Positions 47,881-59,832 of a DNA stretch of 64,000 nt are shown one piece after another; positions within the stretch are counted from its first letter, which is position 1, and each line of letters begins with the position of its first letter. The stretch lies in the NCBI GenBank assembly GCA_963691655.1, contig OY829329.1, forward strand, positions 15,328,708 through 15,392,707. Direction: 5' to 3'. The DNA comes from Toxonevra muliebris (lineage: Eukaryota; Arthropoda; Insecta; Diptera; Pallopteridae). The translations under genes and the position numbers were made by a program. The notes under the pieces were generated by a model. That model had not been told where the DNA came from and made no database searches. It worked only from the letters and a program-made list of their open reading frames with translations.

Positions 47881-50800
47881 AATACCAATAAAATGTAAGG
47901 GAAGAGTGAGAGAAAGAGAGATAGAGAGAGATAGATCATAAACAGCTACTTCTTATACAATTTGTTGTTGCCAAATGCAATACTCTGTTCAGGAAGAAAA
48001 TTCCATAAGAAAGATTGAATTACAACAACAATATACAGAGCCTTTGTTCTAAGTAAGAGAGTGAGAGTGAGTTAATCCTATTTCTCATTATTCCATTGTG
48101 AACTCTCACACTCGCACAGCCATTTATGTATTTAAATCAGCGTAGGTCAAAGCCTTGAAAAAGAGCGTTTCACACGTACAGAACTCATTTACATAGAAAG
48201 AGAGCTCAATTGATCATTGTGTATGTATAGGTGGCCAATGTTGATTTAAATGTTAATTTTTGTTGTTGTAATTTCAAAATGGCAAAATAATAAGGGTGAA
48301 GAAACATTAGAGAGAACATTATTTAAAATAAATACCAACAAAATATTCGAAGGGCAACAAACTTGTTGTGACTAAATTACTCTGAGTATGATTAAACGCA
48401 CATTTGGAGGAATGACATAACAAAAACAACAACATGCAGAACAGAGGAGTAATTGCGATATGGATTCATCAGTTTCTCATTATTTAATTGTGCACTCTCG
48501 CAGGATTTTTGTTGTTGTAATTTAAAAATGGCTAAATAATAAGTGTTGAAATCGACGAAGAGAGTATTAGAAAGAACGTTACCCAGTTGAAAAATCGATG
48601 AATCATTTCTTAACTCATGCCAGAGTTCAAGACTGATACCAAATAAAATATTTAATCCTCCCTTAATCAAGTTTAAATGAGGGCGTGAAATTTGAGTGCT
48701 GTACATTAAATTTAAATCTAATATCAATATTTGATCTGTACAATTTTCCAAAAAAAAAAAATAGAACTAAAATATATAAATCTAATTTCCGCCAAAACAA
48801 TAGCAAATTTTATGAAGGCACCTATTTCTCACTGAATAAAATGAAAAAAAAAAACCTGAAGTTTCGTATGAGTCTTTGTCTGTGTCAGTAGTTGCCCCCA
48901 CTTTATTTTTTACTTATTGTTATTTTTTTTTGTAACCAATTTACGCTGTCAGCGTAACTTCTACCGTTTGTTTTTTTTACCTTTTTTGTGGAGTGCACTG
49001 TTCAGCTACTGTCTTGTGAATTGCATACATGTTGCTTGCTTGCAAATTACAGTCTGTGACTGACTGACAGTTTCTTTCTTTTTTGAGCATTTTTTTTTTT
49101 TTTTTTTATCTCTTTTTCTCTTCTTTACTCTTTTAGAGTTAAACAAACTTTTAACTGAAAATAAAATTAATGCATAATGTAAATTTTCTAGATAGAAAAT
49201 CATTTAAATGCCCTATTAGCAGTGATTTATGTGAAAATTATCTCACAACGCTGCGATGTGACTATTATCTGCGAACTGTGATCATTGTATGCATTGTGTT
49301 TGGTGGTGGTGGAGGTGGTGGTGTATGCAACGTAATTTGTGTTGCACTGGTGCTGATTTTTATGCCATTCAAGTGGCTTAATAGTGTATATAAATAAACT
49401 ACCTCTATAATATTTTTGTATTTAAAATTTATGTATTTTTTTTATATATATTTAAAATTAATTTTTCGTTTCTTTTCTTCACAGGCTTCACGCAAAATCT
49501 CGAAATGTGGATATCTTTTTGTAGCACCTGATTGGGATTTTAGCAATCCACTTTATAGAACAAAGGTAAGTTTAAATTTAATTAAATTTGAGTAGTTTAT
49601 TTAATATAAATATTGTAGCTAGAAATATTCTTATAAGAATTTTAACAACAACGCATTCATATCAAATCAAAATGACACTGACATACTTGGCCTGAATTTT
49701 TTAAACGAGGTTAAACAAAAATTATACTAAAAAGTTTAAGAAATAATCAACACTATGTAAATTTATATTTGTTTACTAAACATTGAGTAAAAATCTTTTA
49801 GCTCAGTTGTAAATACTGCAAAAATTATTGCTAAACTGCACTTTGCTTGCGCTACTTAAATGCTTGGCATAGCGAGCGAAGCATTTTAAGCTGTAAATAA
49901 TTTTTTTATTAACTGATAATGCGTTTGTAATCATTCTTGTTATTATTTATATATATATTTCTTGATGATAATAGAAGACGAGTATATTTCAGTTGAAACG
50001 ATAACGAAATAATGCACATTTGTAGGGGAGTTTGGGGAGGGGCGGGGTTGTGTTGGGAGACAATATGCCATCAATTGCATTTATTATTATTAGCTACTGA
50101 TTCTATTATCTAAAAAAGAGGTGGTCACATGATATTCATGGTCGTATTCAATAAAAATTTAAAACGATTCATATTCAAGTTAATACCAAATTTGTTTTTT
50201 TGTGTTTAGACTTTCGCATTTGCAGTTTTTTCTATTTTACTAAAAAAACTGTTATTTCTTTGCAATTGGCAGTAGTTACACTCAATTGTAATAATATGTA
50301 ATAAATGTTTAAAAATTATTTGAAGTTGTGACGTTACATTCAATTCCCTTACTGTTGCAATAGCAAGGACCACATAAGAGTGAGAAACTATCGATATTTT
50401 AAAATTAATACCAACAAAATATAATAATGTTACTTCTTACACAATTTGTTGTTGCCAACTTAAATACTCTTTTCTGAAAGGTTAAGCCCATAAGAAAGAT
50501 GAAATTGCAACAACAATATACAGAACAGAGAAGCAATTCAGCATGCGATTAACCTATCTCATATTATTTAATTTTTAACTCTCTCACTTTTATATTGTCA
50601 TCTATTTTATATGTTAATTTTTGTTGTTGCAATCTCAAAGTGGTGAAATAATTTGTGTTGAAATCGAAACAGCATTAGAGAGAATTTTACTCAAAACTAA
50701 TACCAACAAAACTTTATAAGAGCAAAAGAGAGCAGAAACCGTTACTTCTTTGTAGCTGATAAATTGTGATTAAACGCACTTTGAGGGGAAATCTTATATT

Positions 50801-51000
50801 GCAACAACAACATTATGCAAAAGAGAGGAACAAATGGTAAATCTCCTATTACTTAATTGTGCACTCTCATACTTATATAGGTATTTATTTTATATGTGTA
50901 TATTTGTTGTTGTAATTTCGGAATGACCAAATAATAAGTACTGCAATCATATAAATGAGTAGTAGAGAGAATATTACCCAGTAGAAAAACATATAAGGCC
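47881..51000 (-). repeat. Same repeat family, reverse orientation
   Basis: Copies at about 47880-48060, 48290-48620, 50395-50530, 50680-50830 and 50900-51000 carry ACAATTTGTTGTTGCCAA, AAGAAAGATGAAATTGCAAC and ACAACAATATACAGA. These are complementary to the forward cores at 42-46 kb. Several end at TTACCCAGTAGAAAAA (46628, 48582 and 50977). The coding exon at 49485 lies between copies. Confidence 0.6.
49485..49565 (+). CDS. osp: Internal coding exon, MPRIP/outspread-like (start of first PH domain)
   Basis: An 81-nt exon of 27 codons sits between a pyrimidine-rich acceptor ending CTTCACAG and a perfect GTAAGT donor, and is phase 0 at both ends. The peptide contains [17 protein letters not shown] and ends LYRTK. 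This matches, from memory, the beginning of the N-terminal PH domain of vertebrate MPRIP (GGWLLLAPDGTDFDNP, then HRSRKWQRRFF) and its fly counterpart outspread, an actin/Rho-pathway scaffold. The next exon should open with the basic-Trp-Gln-Arg-Arg core of the PH fold, but I do not find it before 64000, so the following intron exceeds 14.4 kb. No other window exon in the same family was found upstream except the candidate 5' exon at 34722-35046. The splice signals and uninterrupted codons are seen directly. The family name rests on recalled similarity over 27 residues, so another PH-domain protein remains possible. Confidence 0.72.
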
Positions 51001-51950
51001 TTCCTTAACTCATTTCTAGATTCAGTATTGAAATTCAGTATGCAATAAAAATTGATTATGAATTACGCTCAAGTTATTGCAAAACATTTTTCTGTCAAAC
51101 TTTCACGTATTTCCAGTTTTTGATTTTTGCAGATGTGCAAAGTTGAATTTGCTTGCAATTGGTGGTAGTTACACTCAAAGAAATTGTTTATAATAAATAA
51201 AAGAAAAATACAAAATTGAGGCATTACAAGCAACTCCCACTCCTTTTGAATAGGTTTTTCCTTGCCAAAAAAAAATTATGAAATAAAGTAAACGGTTCTT
51301 CGAGAATTTAAAAGAAATATTCAGAGATTGATCTAAGGAACTAGTATCCTTCATAAGACACAATGTAAAGTGATATGAATCTAAAGGTGTGAGATTTTTC
51401 CCTTCTCCTTCTGTTCTAATTTTGATTTTATTTCATGCATATCGATGAAAGCGTACATTAGTTCAACGATTCATATTAATTAAATATTTTTTTTTACAGT
51501 GTTCTCTCATTTGTTCAAATTTTTTTCTCAAGTGTTTGTTGGCATGTTAATAAGAATTATTTTTTACAACTTCACATTATTGAATACGTGCGTATGCAGT
51601 AGCTGATTGACCACTACCGCGAATCTTCTTTGATAATTGGCTAAGACATAAACAAGTAGAAATATTTAACAGTTTTATTATAATTTTTTACTGTCGAACC
51701 GTTTAAAAAGACTGTAACGACGATAACGATGATAACGTCGATGGCGATGGCATCTGCCAGAACTTTCACTATTGCTTTTATTAATATTTAGTATTTCTCT
51801 GCTTGCGATAACTAATTAATAAATTTATGAAAAATTACTTTTTGTATCCTGTTATCAATTGATTTCAAAATATAGAAGAAAATGTTAGATTTATGGGTGA
51901 TTTTTTTAAGTGAATGTTGAGGAAGTGTACATACATAAATGAAAGTTTCG
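51001..51950. other. Intronic sequence, no gene
   Basis: AT-rich DNA. GACGATAACGATGATAACGT repeats at 51717-51745. Nothing else is recognised. Confidence 0.3.
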
Positions 51951-51959
51951 TTTTGGAGA

Positions 51960-52565
51960 GATTTCGAAAACGAAGAATCGAGGTCTAAGGGATTTCTATG
52001 ATTTGTGGAATATGTGGAATGGATTTTAAGTATGCAAATAATTCAGGCGTGGGACTTTTGATTCGATTTGATTGTGTCTAGGGAATTGCTATGATTTCTG
52101 AGATACAAGAAATTGATTTTTTGGTATCCAGATAATTCAGATCTGAGTGCTTTGAAGCAATCTGATTGTGTTTAGAGAATTGCTATGATTTCTGAAGCAT
52201 CTGAAATCGATTTTAAGTATCCAAAGAATTAAGTATCCAAAGCTAAGAGTCTTGGATCAATTTGATTGAGTCTAGGGAATTGCTATAATTTCTGGAACAC
52301 CAGAAATTAGTTTGAGGTACCCAGACGACAATTCAGAGCTGAAAGTCTTGAAGCAATCCGATTGAGTCTAGAGAACTGTCTTGATTTCTAGAACATATGA
52401 AATGGACTTGAAGTATATACAAAAATCAGAACTGACAGAATCTTAAATCGATCAGAATAAGTCTGGGAAATAGCTATGATTTCTGGAGCACGCGAAATGG
52501 ATTTTAGGTATCCAAAGAATTCAAAACTGAGACTTTTGAAACGATACAAATTATATCGTAGAAAT
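51960..52565. repeat. Degenerate tandem repeat, ~100-110-bp unit, about six copies
   Basis: Units share TTGATTGWGTCTAGGGAATT, GCTATGATTTCTGGA, GAAATGGATTTTAAGTATCC and AATTCAGARCTGA. Confidence 0.75.
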
Positions 52566-53469
52566 TAATCAATAAATTGAAACAAATCCAAAGTCCCTGT
52601 CAATAATAACCACCAACTGATCAAGCAACGAAAAAAAAACATCAATACCAAAACTTAGTAATCGCTGGCATTTCAAAAGTTAATTCCATTTGATGATTCA
52701 ATATTTCCAACAATCAATAAAAGAAATATTCTATAAAAATATGATTTTCTAATCTTAAACTTATTCTCCATCACATCCGAACAACAAAATCCGCACATTG
52801 TCTCTCAACACATAAAAACGCATTCTGACAAGCCAAACATGTTAGTTATCAATAATGCGACAACGGTGAGCGGTGAGCGAGCAAGCGCGAAAGATCGGCG
52901 GCGACAAAACATGACAACTTATTGCACGACGTATGATCCTTCAATGTCATCATGTCATGCAACATAATAATAAAAAAAAAAATAAATTTTTCTGTAATAT
53001 AAATCCACAAATGCAACGAGACAAAACCAAACTGTCACTCTAATCATTATACCCAGCAGCACAACTACATACACACATACATACATATTGAATTGCAGAT
53101 ATACTTACTTCTATCTATCTATGTATGTATGTATATGTTAGAGTTTGAGTGCATTTGCCGTATTAAGTTTCTTGAATTAGTTGTTGGAATCATCAGCATT
53201 TCCTCGATCGTCATCTAAAATTGATGACCGCATATTGAAATTGCGTTTTATTGAATTTTCTAATATTTTCTTTTGAAATAATAGATATAAATGTGAGTGA
53301 AATTTTTTAAATCTTTTTATTTTGATCATTGTTGGATTATAGGGCATCATATTTGGTATAAGAGTTCTAAAAAATATCACCCGAGATCGTTTATAAAAAT
53401 CTTAATACGCAGGGACTAACAAATGTTCGCTTAGTTGGCAACACTGAATAAATTTTTGACAAATAAAAA
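52566..53469. other. Intronic sequence, no gene
   Basis: A small GC-rich patch (GGTGAGCGGTGAGCGAGCAA at 52865) and CATA/TATC microsatellites near 53060-53140 are present. Confidence 0.3.
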
Positions 53470-53616
53470 AATGTCAGATGATTTGTCAGATGATTTGTCG
53501 GATGATTTGTCAGATGATTTGTCGGATGATTTGTCAGATGATTTGTCAGATGATTTGTCAGATGATTTGTCAGATGACTTGTCAAATGACTTGTCAGATG
53601 ATTTGTCAGATGATTT
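53470..53616. repeat. 12-bp minisatellite (GATGATTTGTCA), about 12 copies
   Basis: The repeat is nearly perfect with a few A/G and T/C changes. Its multiple-of-three length keeps all frames open (Asp-Leu-Ser-Asp repeats), but there is no supporting gene structure. Confidence 0.95.
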
Positions 53617-53737
53617 CACTGTAAGCAATCAACATAAAGACAAGAAAACTCAAAGCTACTGACAATTTAAAGGGTCGGTTGAAATTTCTCAGCCACTATC
53701 ATAGCAAGAAAAACGAAAGCTTTTGTAATTTTCACAA

Positions 53738-53780
53738 TATGTGACGAGTGCGGAAGGTACTCATTTTAGTTTTTTTTTCT
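53738..53780. repeat. Conserved short motif with hairpin, copy 2
   Basis: ATATGTGACGAGTGCGGAAG, then GTACTCATTTTAGTTTTTTT, matches 24237-24285 with one substitution. Confidence 0.55.
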
Positions 53781-54439
53781 GGTATTCGATTTTTTTGTAT
53801 CCGTCTACAACTGATTTGATAAAAATCATGTTTCATTGACAAATAGGTACTTATATTTGCAAATTTATGACCTTGTTGGTTGTTGTTTTTTTTTTTTTTT
53901 TTTTTGCGTAATAAAATTAGAGTGCACACGCACTTTAATGCAAAAATTAAAAAAAAACAGAAGAAACTCAGAAATCATTGAAGAAACATTGACAAAAAAT
54001 TTAATTCCTTATTGCCCACATTTAGTTTAAGTAAGTAGTTTAAATTTACACTTATGTAGAGATAATTTCCTTATTACTTACTGCCACTTCATTAAGTGGA
54101 ATTAGTTATGTAGAATTATATACTCAGCATGTGTCTGTACCATAAACTATGCGCGCTTAATTAATGCTAACCAAATTGTTTATTACAAAAAAAAAGTGTA
54201 GGAAGATAAAAAATATATGCAAAAAAAAAAAAAAACAGAGAAACAACTTATGCAAAAATTTCTATGCACTCGTACATTAAAAATAGAAAATATTTGTGTA
54301 AACAAAATTATTAGCATTAATTAACATTGTGCAATAGTGTTACAAAATATTTCTTATTTTTTTTTTTTTTTTTTTTTAAAGCCATAAAGTATTTACTTTA
54401 CAAACACAAATACAAGGTGTAGGAAATGGCTTAGGTACG
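53781..54439. other. Intronic AT-rich sequence, no gene
   Basis: Long T runs (53887-53905, 54356-54377) and A runs occur; nothing else is seen. Confidence 0.3.
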
Positions 54440-54656
54440 AGTGTGTGTATGTATGTATGTAGGTAGGTAGGTAGGTAGGTATGTATGTATGTATGTGTGT
54501 ATGTATGTATGTATGTATGTATGTATGTATGTATGTATGTATGTATGTATGTATGTATGTATGTATGTATGTATGTATGTATGTATGTATGCATGTATGT
54601 ATGTATGAATGTATATATGTATGTATGTATGCATGTGTGTGTGTGTGCATATGCGA
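54440..54656. repeat. ATGT/GTAT tetranucleotide microsatellite
   Basis: About 200 bp of GTAT with short GTAG and GTGT variants at the edges. Reading frames here (His-Thr-Tyr-Ile or Met-Tyr-Val-Cys) are artefacts. Confidence 0.97.
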
Positions 54657-55716
54657 GAGTCTAATGGTTGCATGCATACACTAAGGGAAATGTATGTAGG
54701 CGCACACACTCACACACTCTATACAAGTCAACAGCAATAAATGTTTGTGATAAAATTTTTATTATTAGTTATTTGTTGCAATTTGCATTAACTCGTTTTG
54801 TTTCGTTCGTAGCCTTAATACGGCATTAAACCCAATTAAGCAGCCATAAGGCTAATTTGCAATTATCTATACACAAGCACGCACACATGTGTCTCCTTCA
54901 TATATTAAATAATATCTAATAATAAATTAATAAACTAAATAAATAACAATTAGAATTAATAAAGAAAAAAAAAAAAACAAAACATGCATAGAAATAAATC
55001 ATGAGTTTCTATTTAATAAATTATAGTTAGTTGCAGATTTTTTTTTTTTTGTCTTTGCCTTTGGAAATATTTCATTTATTCATTCATAAAAAAGAAAAAA
55101 GTAGAAATGAGAATGCGCGCACGGTTGCATGTAGATATCGAAGGCATCAACATCGTCGGCGACGTCGGCAGTCGGCGATAGTGACGGCGACACTTCCAAA
55201 TTTATATGCTAATTAATTTTGTTCGATTTCACATTTGCATAAATGTAAAATTTTTACATTTTTTTTTTTATTTTTTTTTTTTCCATAAAACCGCAACAGA
55301 AGTGAAAATGTATTGACATGAAAACAAATTTCAAGTATGTAGGTACAAGTTTTAAATGTGTGAACAATGACTGCAAAATATAATTTAGTATAATTTTGAA
55401 TGGGTGTGTGTACGTAGATCAATTGATTATTATTTATTTTTATTACAGATGCTTAAATTGAGTTGATTTGAAGTTAATAATTTTATTATTAATAAATTAG
55501 AAAATATATCAAAAGTATGCAAAAAAATGCAATAAAAGTTGATGAAGACGAGTATTTTTCAAGTTTATTGTAATCAGAAATGCTAGGCGAATTTGTGGAG
55601 CTGGTTGAACAGAATAAAAGCAATCACGGGAATATATTAAAAATAATCTAACACGTTCACTAGCAGATCAAAACTTTCCCACGCCCCCCACCCCCACTAC
55701 CCCACTCACTACCACT
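54657..55716. other. Intronic sequence, no gene
   Basis: A GC-rich patch (55110-55200; GTCGGCGACGTCGGCAGTCG) stands out, followed by a C-rich run at 55684-55700. Confidence 0.3.
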
Positions 55717-56299
55717 TACCGATGAAAATTTCATACATTTTGATCATTTGTCATGGATCAAACAAAAATTTTAAAAGGCAAAAAAACGAAATTTAAAAAA
55801 CAAAATTAAAAAAGTGGGTCTTGGAACATTACATACTATGAAAGAAAAAATTCTGTCGTTAAAATCGATTTAGAAATATTCACAAAATCTAGCCAAACTC
55901 ATCCTGAAATAAAAAATTGAATTTTTCGAATTTTTCGGGAAACTTTAGAGGACATGCGCGACCGGAAGATAGAAACCGATTTTAATTTTTTTTTTACTCC
56001 TTCCTTTTTATTCTCCGCGGTATTACGACTTGAAAAAATATTTTTGAAATTTTTTTCGGCCTACCCTAATACTTAGAAATACTTTAAAAGAAACCGAATC
56101 GTATGGTTCGAATCGATTTAGAAATTTTTACATACTCTGTGAATTTATTTTGAACTAAATTAACCACTGAGTAGATAGCATAGATCAGTAGAGGACATTA
56201 TGAAGCCACTAGCGGATCCAGGGATTTCCTAACGATGTTTTTAATTTTTATCAGCCCCTTTAACCTTTAGAGTACCGGGGTGGCCACTATAGTGCCCAA

Positions 56300-56515
56300 C
56301 AATATTGCAAAATTATTCTAATTCGTCTGAAACTTGTTACTCGGGGGTTTTTGGGAGCACTCAATCCGAATCTGTAATCAAAATCTCAAAATTCAAGATG
56401 GTGGATCCAATATGGAGGAGCAATTTTCGCAAAATTATTTTAATTCGTTTGAAACTTATTGCTCGGGGGTTTTCGGGGTCACTCAATCCGAATCTCTAAA
56501 CTCCCCGAAAAACAA
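56300..56515. repeat. Two-copy direct repeat with CGGGGGTTTTYGGGG core
   Basis: GCAAAATTATTYTAATTCGT, then CTGAAACTTRTTRCTCGGGG and TCACTCAATCCGAATCT, appears at about 56309-56375 and 56428-56500. Confidence 0.75.
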
Positions 56516-56687
56516 GCTTCAGACGTATTAGAAAATGTTTTCTTCAGAAAGTTTGTTTTACTGTAGCCGGCCGGGGTGGCCACTATATAAATTGACTTTT
56601 GTATTGATCGAATAGACTTCATATTAATAAAAATGTTCACATAAACAAATTTTACATTTTTATGGAAAGTTACCGGCTCTCTAAAGG

Positions 56688-56795
56688 TTAAGGCAGATAA
56701 GCCCACCGAGCACCACTCTCTTTTCATTTTGTTGTACTCGAAGTTTTACACTCTCTTAAGAGAGAGCGGCACTCGGTAGGTGAATCCTCCTTTAA
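56688..56795. mobile_element. TTAA palindromic MITE, complete short copy
   Basis: The left end TTAAGGCAGATAAGCCCACC and GAGCACCACTCTC pairs with the right end, whose complement is TTAAAGGAGGATTCACCTAC and CGAGTGCCGCTCTC. Length is 108 bp. Confidence 0.55.
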
Positions 56796-56889
56796 AATTT
56801 TCTTCTTTTTTTTCATGACCAACTATCAAATGTATGAGATTTTCATCGGTAAAGGAAGAGGGGATAGGTTTAACCCCGAAATAATGGTA

Positions 56890-57990
56890 TATAGAATATT
56901 GATCCATAAAATTCTAATCTTAGATTTCTGATCTATGAAGTTCTGATCTACGAAGCTGTGATCTATGGAGTTTCGATATATGGATTTCTAATTTGTTATG
57001 TGTTGATCTCTTAAATTCTGATCTATGGAGCTCTGGTCTATGAATTTCGGAACTATGAAATTTTAATATACGAAGTTCTGATCTATGAAGTTTCGATTTA
57101 TGAAATTCTGTTTTGTTAAATTTTGATCTATGGTGCTCTGGTCTAGGATCTTCTGATCAATGGATCTTTGATCGTTGATACCCTTATCTATGGTGCTTTG
57201 ATCATCTATTTATAATTTATGAAGCTCTGATTTATGAAGTTCTTATATGTATATAAATTTCTTATTAATGGATTTTTGAACTTTGGAGTTGTGATCTACG
57301 GATTTTGGATCTAGAAAGTTCTGATCTGTGAAATTATGATATATATAATGAACTCTTAACTATGGAATTTTGATCTATGGAGCTTAGATCTGTAAATTTC
57401 AGATCTACTTAGTTCTGATATCAGGAGTTCTGAGTTGTGGATTTCTGATCTGTAGAGTTCTAATTTCTGGTCTGGAAATTTCTAATCTATGGAGCTTTAA
57501 TTATGATCGTCTGAGCTATAGAGCTCTAATTTAGGAAGTTCTAACCTACGAAGTTCCAATCTGTGAATATCTGATCTACGAAATTCTTTCTTTAGATTTC
57601 TCATCTATAAATTTCTGATCTATGAAGCCTTAATCTAGGAAGTTCTGATCTATGAAAAGTTAATATATGTAAATAAAGAATTGTGTGGTAACGAATTCTG
57701 ATTAATGATGCTAAGATCTATGAATTTCAGATTTATTGAGTTATGATCTATTGAGCTCTAACAAATGGAGTTCTGGTTTATGAGTTTCTGATCAATGGAG
57801 CTCTGATCTATAAATTTCAGATTTCTGAAGTTCTAGTCTATGAAATTCTGTCCTTGAGAACTCTGAACTCCTAGAAAGCTCTGATTTATTGTGTTTTGGT
57901 ATATGAAGCTATGATCAATGGTGTTCCAATCTATGGAGATCTAATCTTTGATGCTCTGATCTAAGAATTTCCAAGCTATGGTTTTTTGAT
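56890..57990. repeat. Highly degenerate ~17-18-bp tandem array (TTCTGATCTATGRAG)
   Basis: TCTGATCTATGGAG, TCTGATCTATGAAG and TTTGATCTATGG variants repeat for 1.1 kb with frequent point changes and small indels. Confidence 0.85.
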
Positions 57991-59832
57991 CTATGGACTT
58001 AACACTAAAGATTTCTCATTAAATAAAATGATGGGGGTGTACACAACTTCATGATGCGAATATACATAAATAAAACAATGGAAATTTACGTATATTTCGT
58101 TTCAAAAGAGTTGATAAAAGAAAACTTGAAATCTGTTCTCAATTGTTATTGTTTTCCATTCAGTTTTGGTCTCAATTAACAGTTATATTCTCTCAAAATG
58201 CGCAAAAAAAATGTGTCAAATCAGTTGAAACGAATTAACCCAGATATGCCCAATGGCCTATATCCAGTAAACTTAAAAAAGTCTTTATTTTAATTGAATA
58301 AATTCTCATTAAATCAAAATCAAAAATTTCTACAGTGACCTACATAAAGGACAAAGGTCATATCTGGGTTAAATATCTGCTCTTTTTTATGTTCTCTTTC
58401 AGTTTCTCTGACAACCTCTCTGTTTCTTCTCATCTAACTCATACGCTCTCTCTCTTTTTTCCCTTTTCTGTTTCTTCCTCTTTTTGTTTCTCATGCCCTC
58501 TTTTACTCTCTATTTTTCCCTCTTTCCCCTCATTATCTCTGCAAATCATGCTATCTCAATTTCGTGTTTATTTCACACCAAAGAGTAGCACCCATGCACA
58601 AGAGCATGCAAAATTTCACACATACAGAGATCATTTCAATAGAAAAAGAGCGCAGATTCTCACTTTGCCATGTATAGGTGAGCATAGTTGCTTTAATGCC
58701 ACCTATATTTCTCTCCTGTTTTCTCTTTGCTTATGCTTTCTAAGACTAAGACTGCCATAAATTTTGCAGGTCTCACCGACAGAATTAATTAATTAATTCC
58801 GAACAGTTAATGCAAGACAATGAATAATATTGACACCAACATTTTATAAATAAACGACAAATATCTTTTTAAACCAGGAAAAGTATTGCAAATCTTATAC
58901 ATTTACATAAATACTTTTCTATACTCATATGTGATAAATTGCTTATATTATTTCATATTGCATTCAGCAATGAAGAAAAAAAAAAAAGAAGAAAATTTAA
59001 AGTCTTAAGATTAAATATTGCCCAAGAAGCTTTGAGAGTCAATCATTATGAAATTTTTAATGGAAAAAATAAATACATGAAAAAAAATTATGTTGCCAAC
59101 AATAAATGTTGCAAATGCGTGGGATGAATATTTAAGTACAAGAAAATAATAACCGACCGACAACCAGCAACAAAAGCGACAACCAGCAACAACATGTTGG
59201 CGTGGCGCTAAGGGAAACTTGAATATTTTTTTTTTTTTTTTTTTTTTAAATACTTTTGTTTTAGGTTTTTGCAAAAGTCTACATCTGAAACCTAAGATTA
59301 TTGTTTGCATAAGAGACTTTTGGTTTTAGTTTTTTCTTTGGTTTTTGTAATAATCTGTCAAAAACTGTTTTCTGGTTTTATTTTATGCTTTTTTTTTTTT
59401 TTGTTTTATTGAGTTATTGAAGATAAATTGACGAACTTAAGGCAATAAATTAGATATGTATTAAACATTATGAAATATTTATGTACATTTATCATCATAT
59501 GTTCATTGCGAGCATGTCTGTCTGGCTATTTACATATGGATATTGAACATGTGTGTTGGCGTTGATGACTTGTCAGCGCAAAAGCGCGTTGAATGAAACT
59601 TAAAATCATAGGCAATTTATTTATTTATCTACTCGTATATATTTTGTGAGATCGATAGAAAAAACGTTTGAAATGCCATTGATGCAATATTGACGAGTGT
59701 GTGTGTGTGTGGTGAGCTGAATGTGATGAAATTATTGATGAGCAAAGAAATTATGATTAGAAAATTTATTTTGAAACTTATAAAATAATGAAATTTATAC
59801 CACACAACAACTTTTTTGAGAAACTCTCTTTA
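57991..59832. other. Intronic sequence, no gene
   Basis: A pyrimidine-rich stretch (58380-58550) and one member of the TTTCACACRTACAGA family (58590-58710) are present. A T run lies at 59226-59247 and (TG)n at 59697-59711. Confidence 0.3.

Larger units (their letters stand above)
1..49484 (+). other. osp: Upstream intron(s) of the host gene, containing all features below
   Basis: No spliced coding exon of the host gene was recognised in this span apart from the 5' exon at 34722-35046. It would be continuous intron for isoforms starting upstream of the window, with the ratchet site at 26915 as an internal processing point. It also holds the minus-strand SVWC gene nested in a transposon. The intron interpretation depends on the exon at 49485 being correctly assigned. 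Confidence 0.5.
55717..56852. mobile_element. Inverted-repeat element, ~1.14 kb, with nested repeats
   Basis: TTACCGATGAAAATTTCATA and on through CATTTGTCATGG (55717-55756) is mirrored at 56813-56852 (complement TTACCGATGAAAATCTCATA and on through GGTCATGA). The interior holds a two-copy ~117-bp direct repeat (56300-56515) and a nested TTAA MITE (56688-56795). No coding sequence is recognised. Target duplications are unclear. Confidence 0.5.

Noticed and set aside
48392..48751. 119-codon minus-strand frame
   Set aside because: It crosses copies of the 42-51 kb repeat family and the CCCAGT motif; related copies do not keep the frame and no domain is recognisable.
1..49484. Search for Adh/Adhr, which lie in an osp intron in Drosophila
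   Set aside because: No frame resembling a short-chain dehydrogenase was seen, so either they lie outside this window or the nesting is not shared by this species.
53431..53662. Asp-Leu-Ser-Asp repeat frames
   Set aside because: They derive from a 12-bp minisatellite with no acceptor, donor or homologous context.
54376..54709. Overlapping frames of His-Thr-Tyr-Ile and Met-Tyr-Val-Cys repeats
   Set aside because: They are produced by the GTAT microsatellite.
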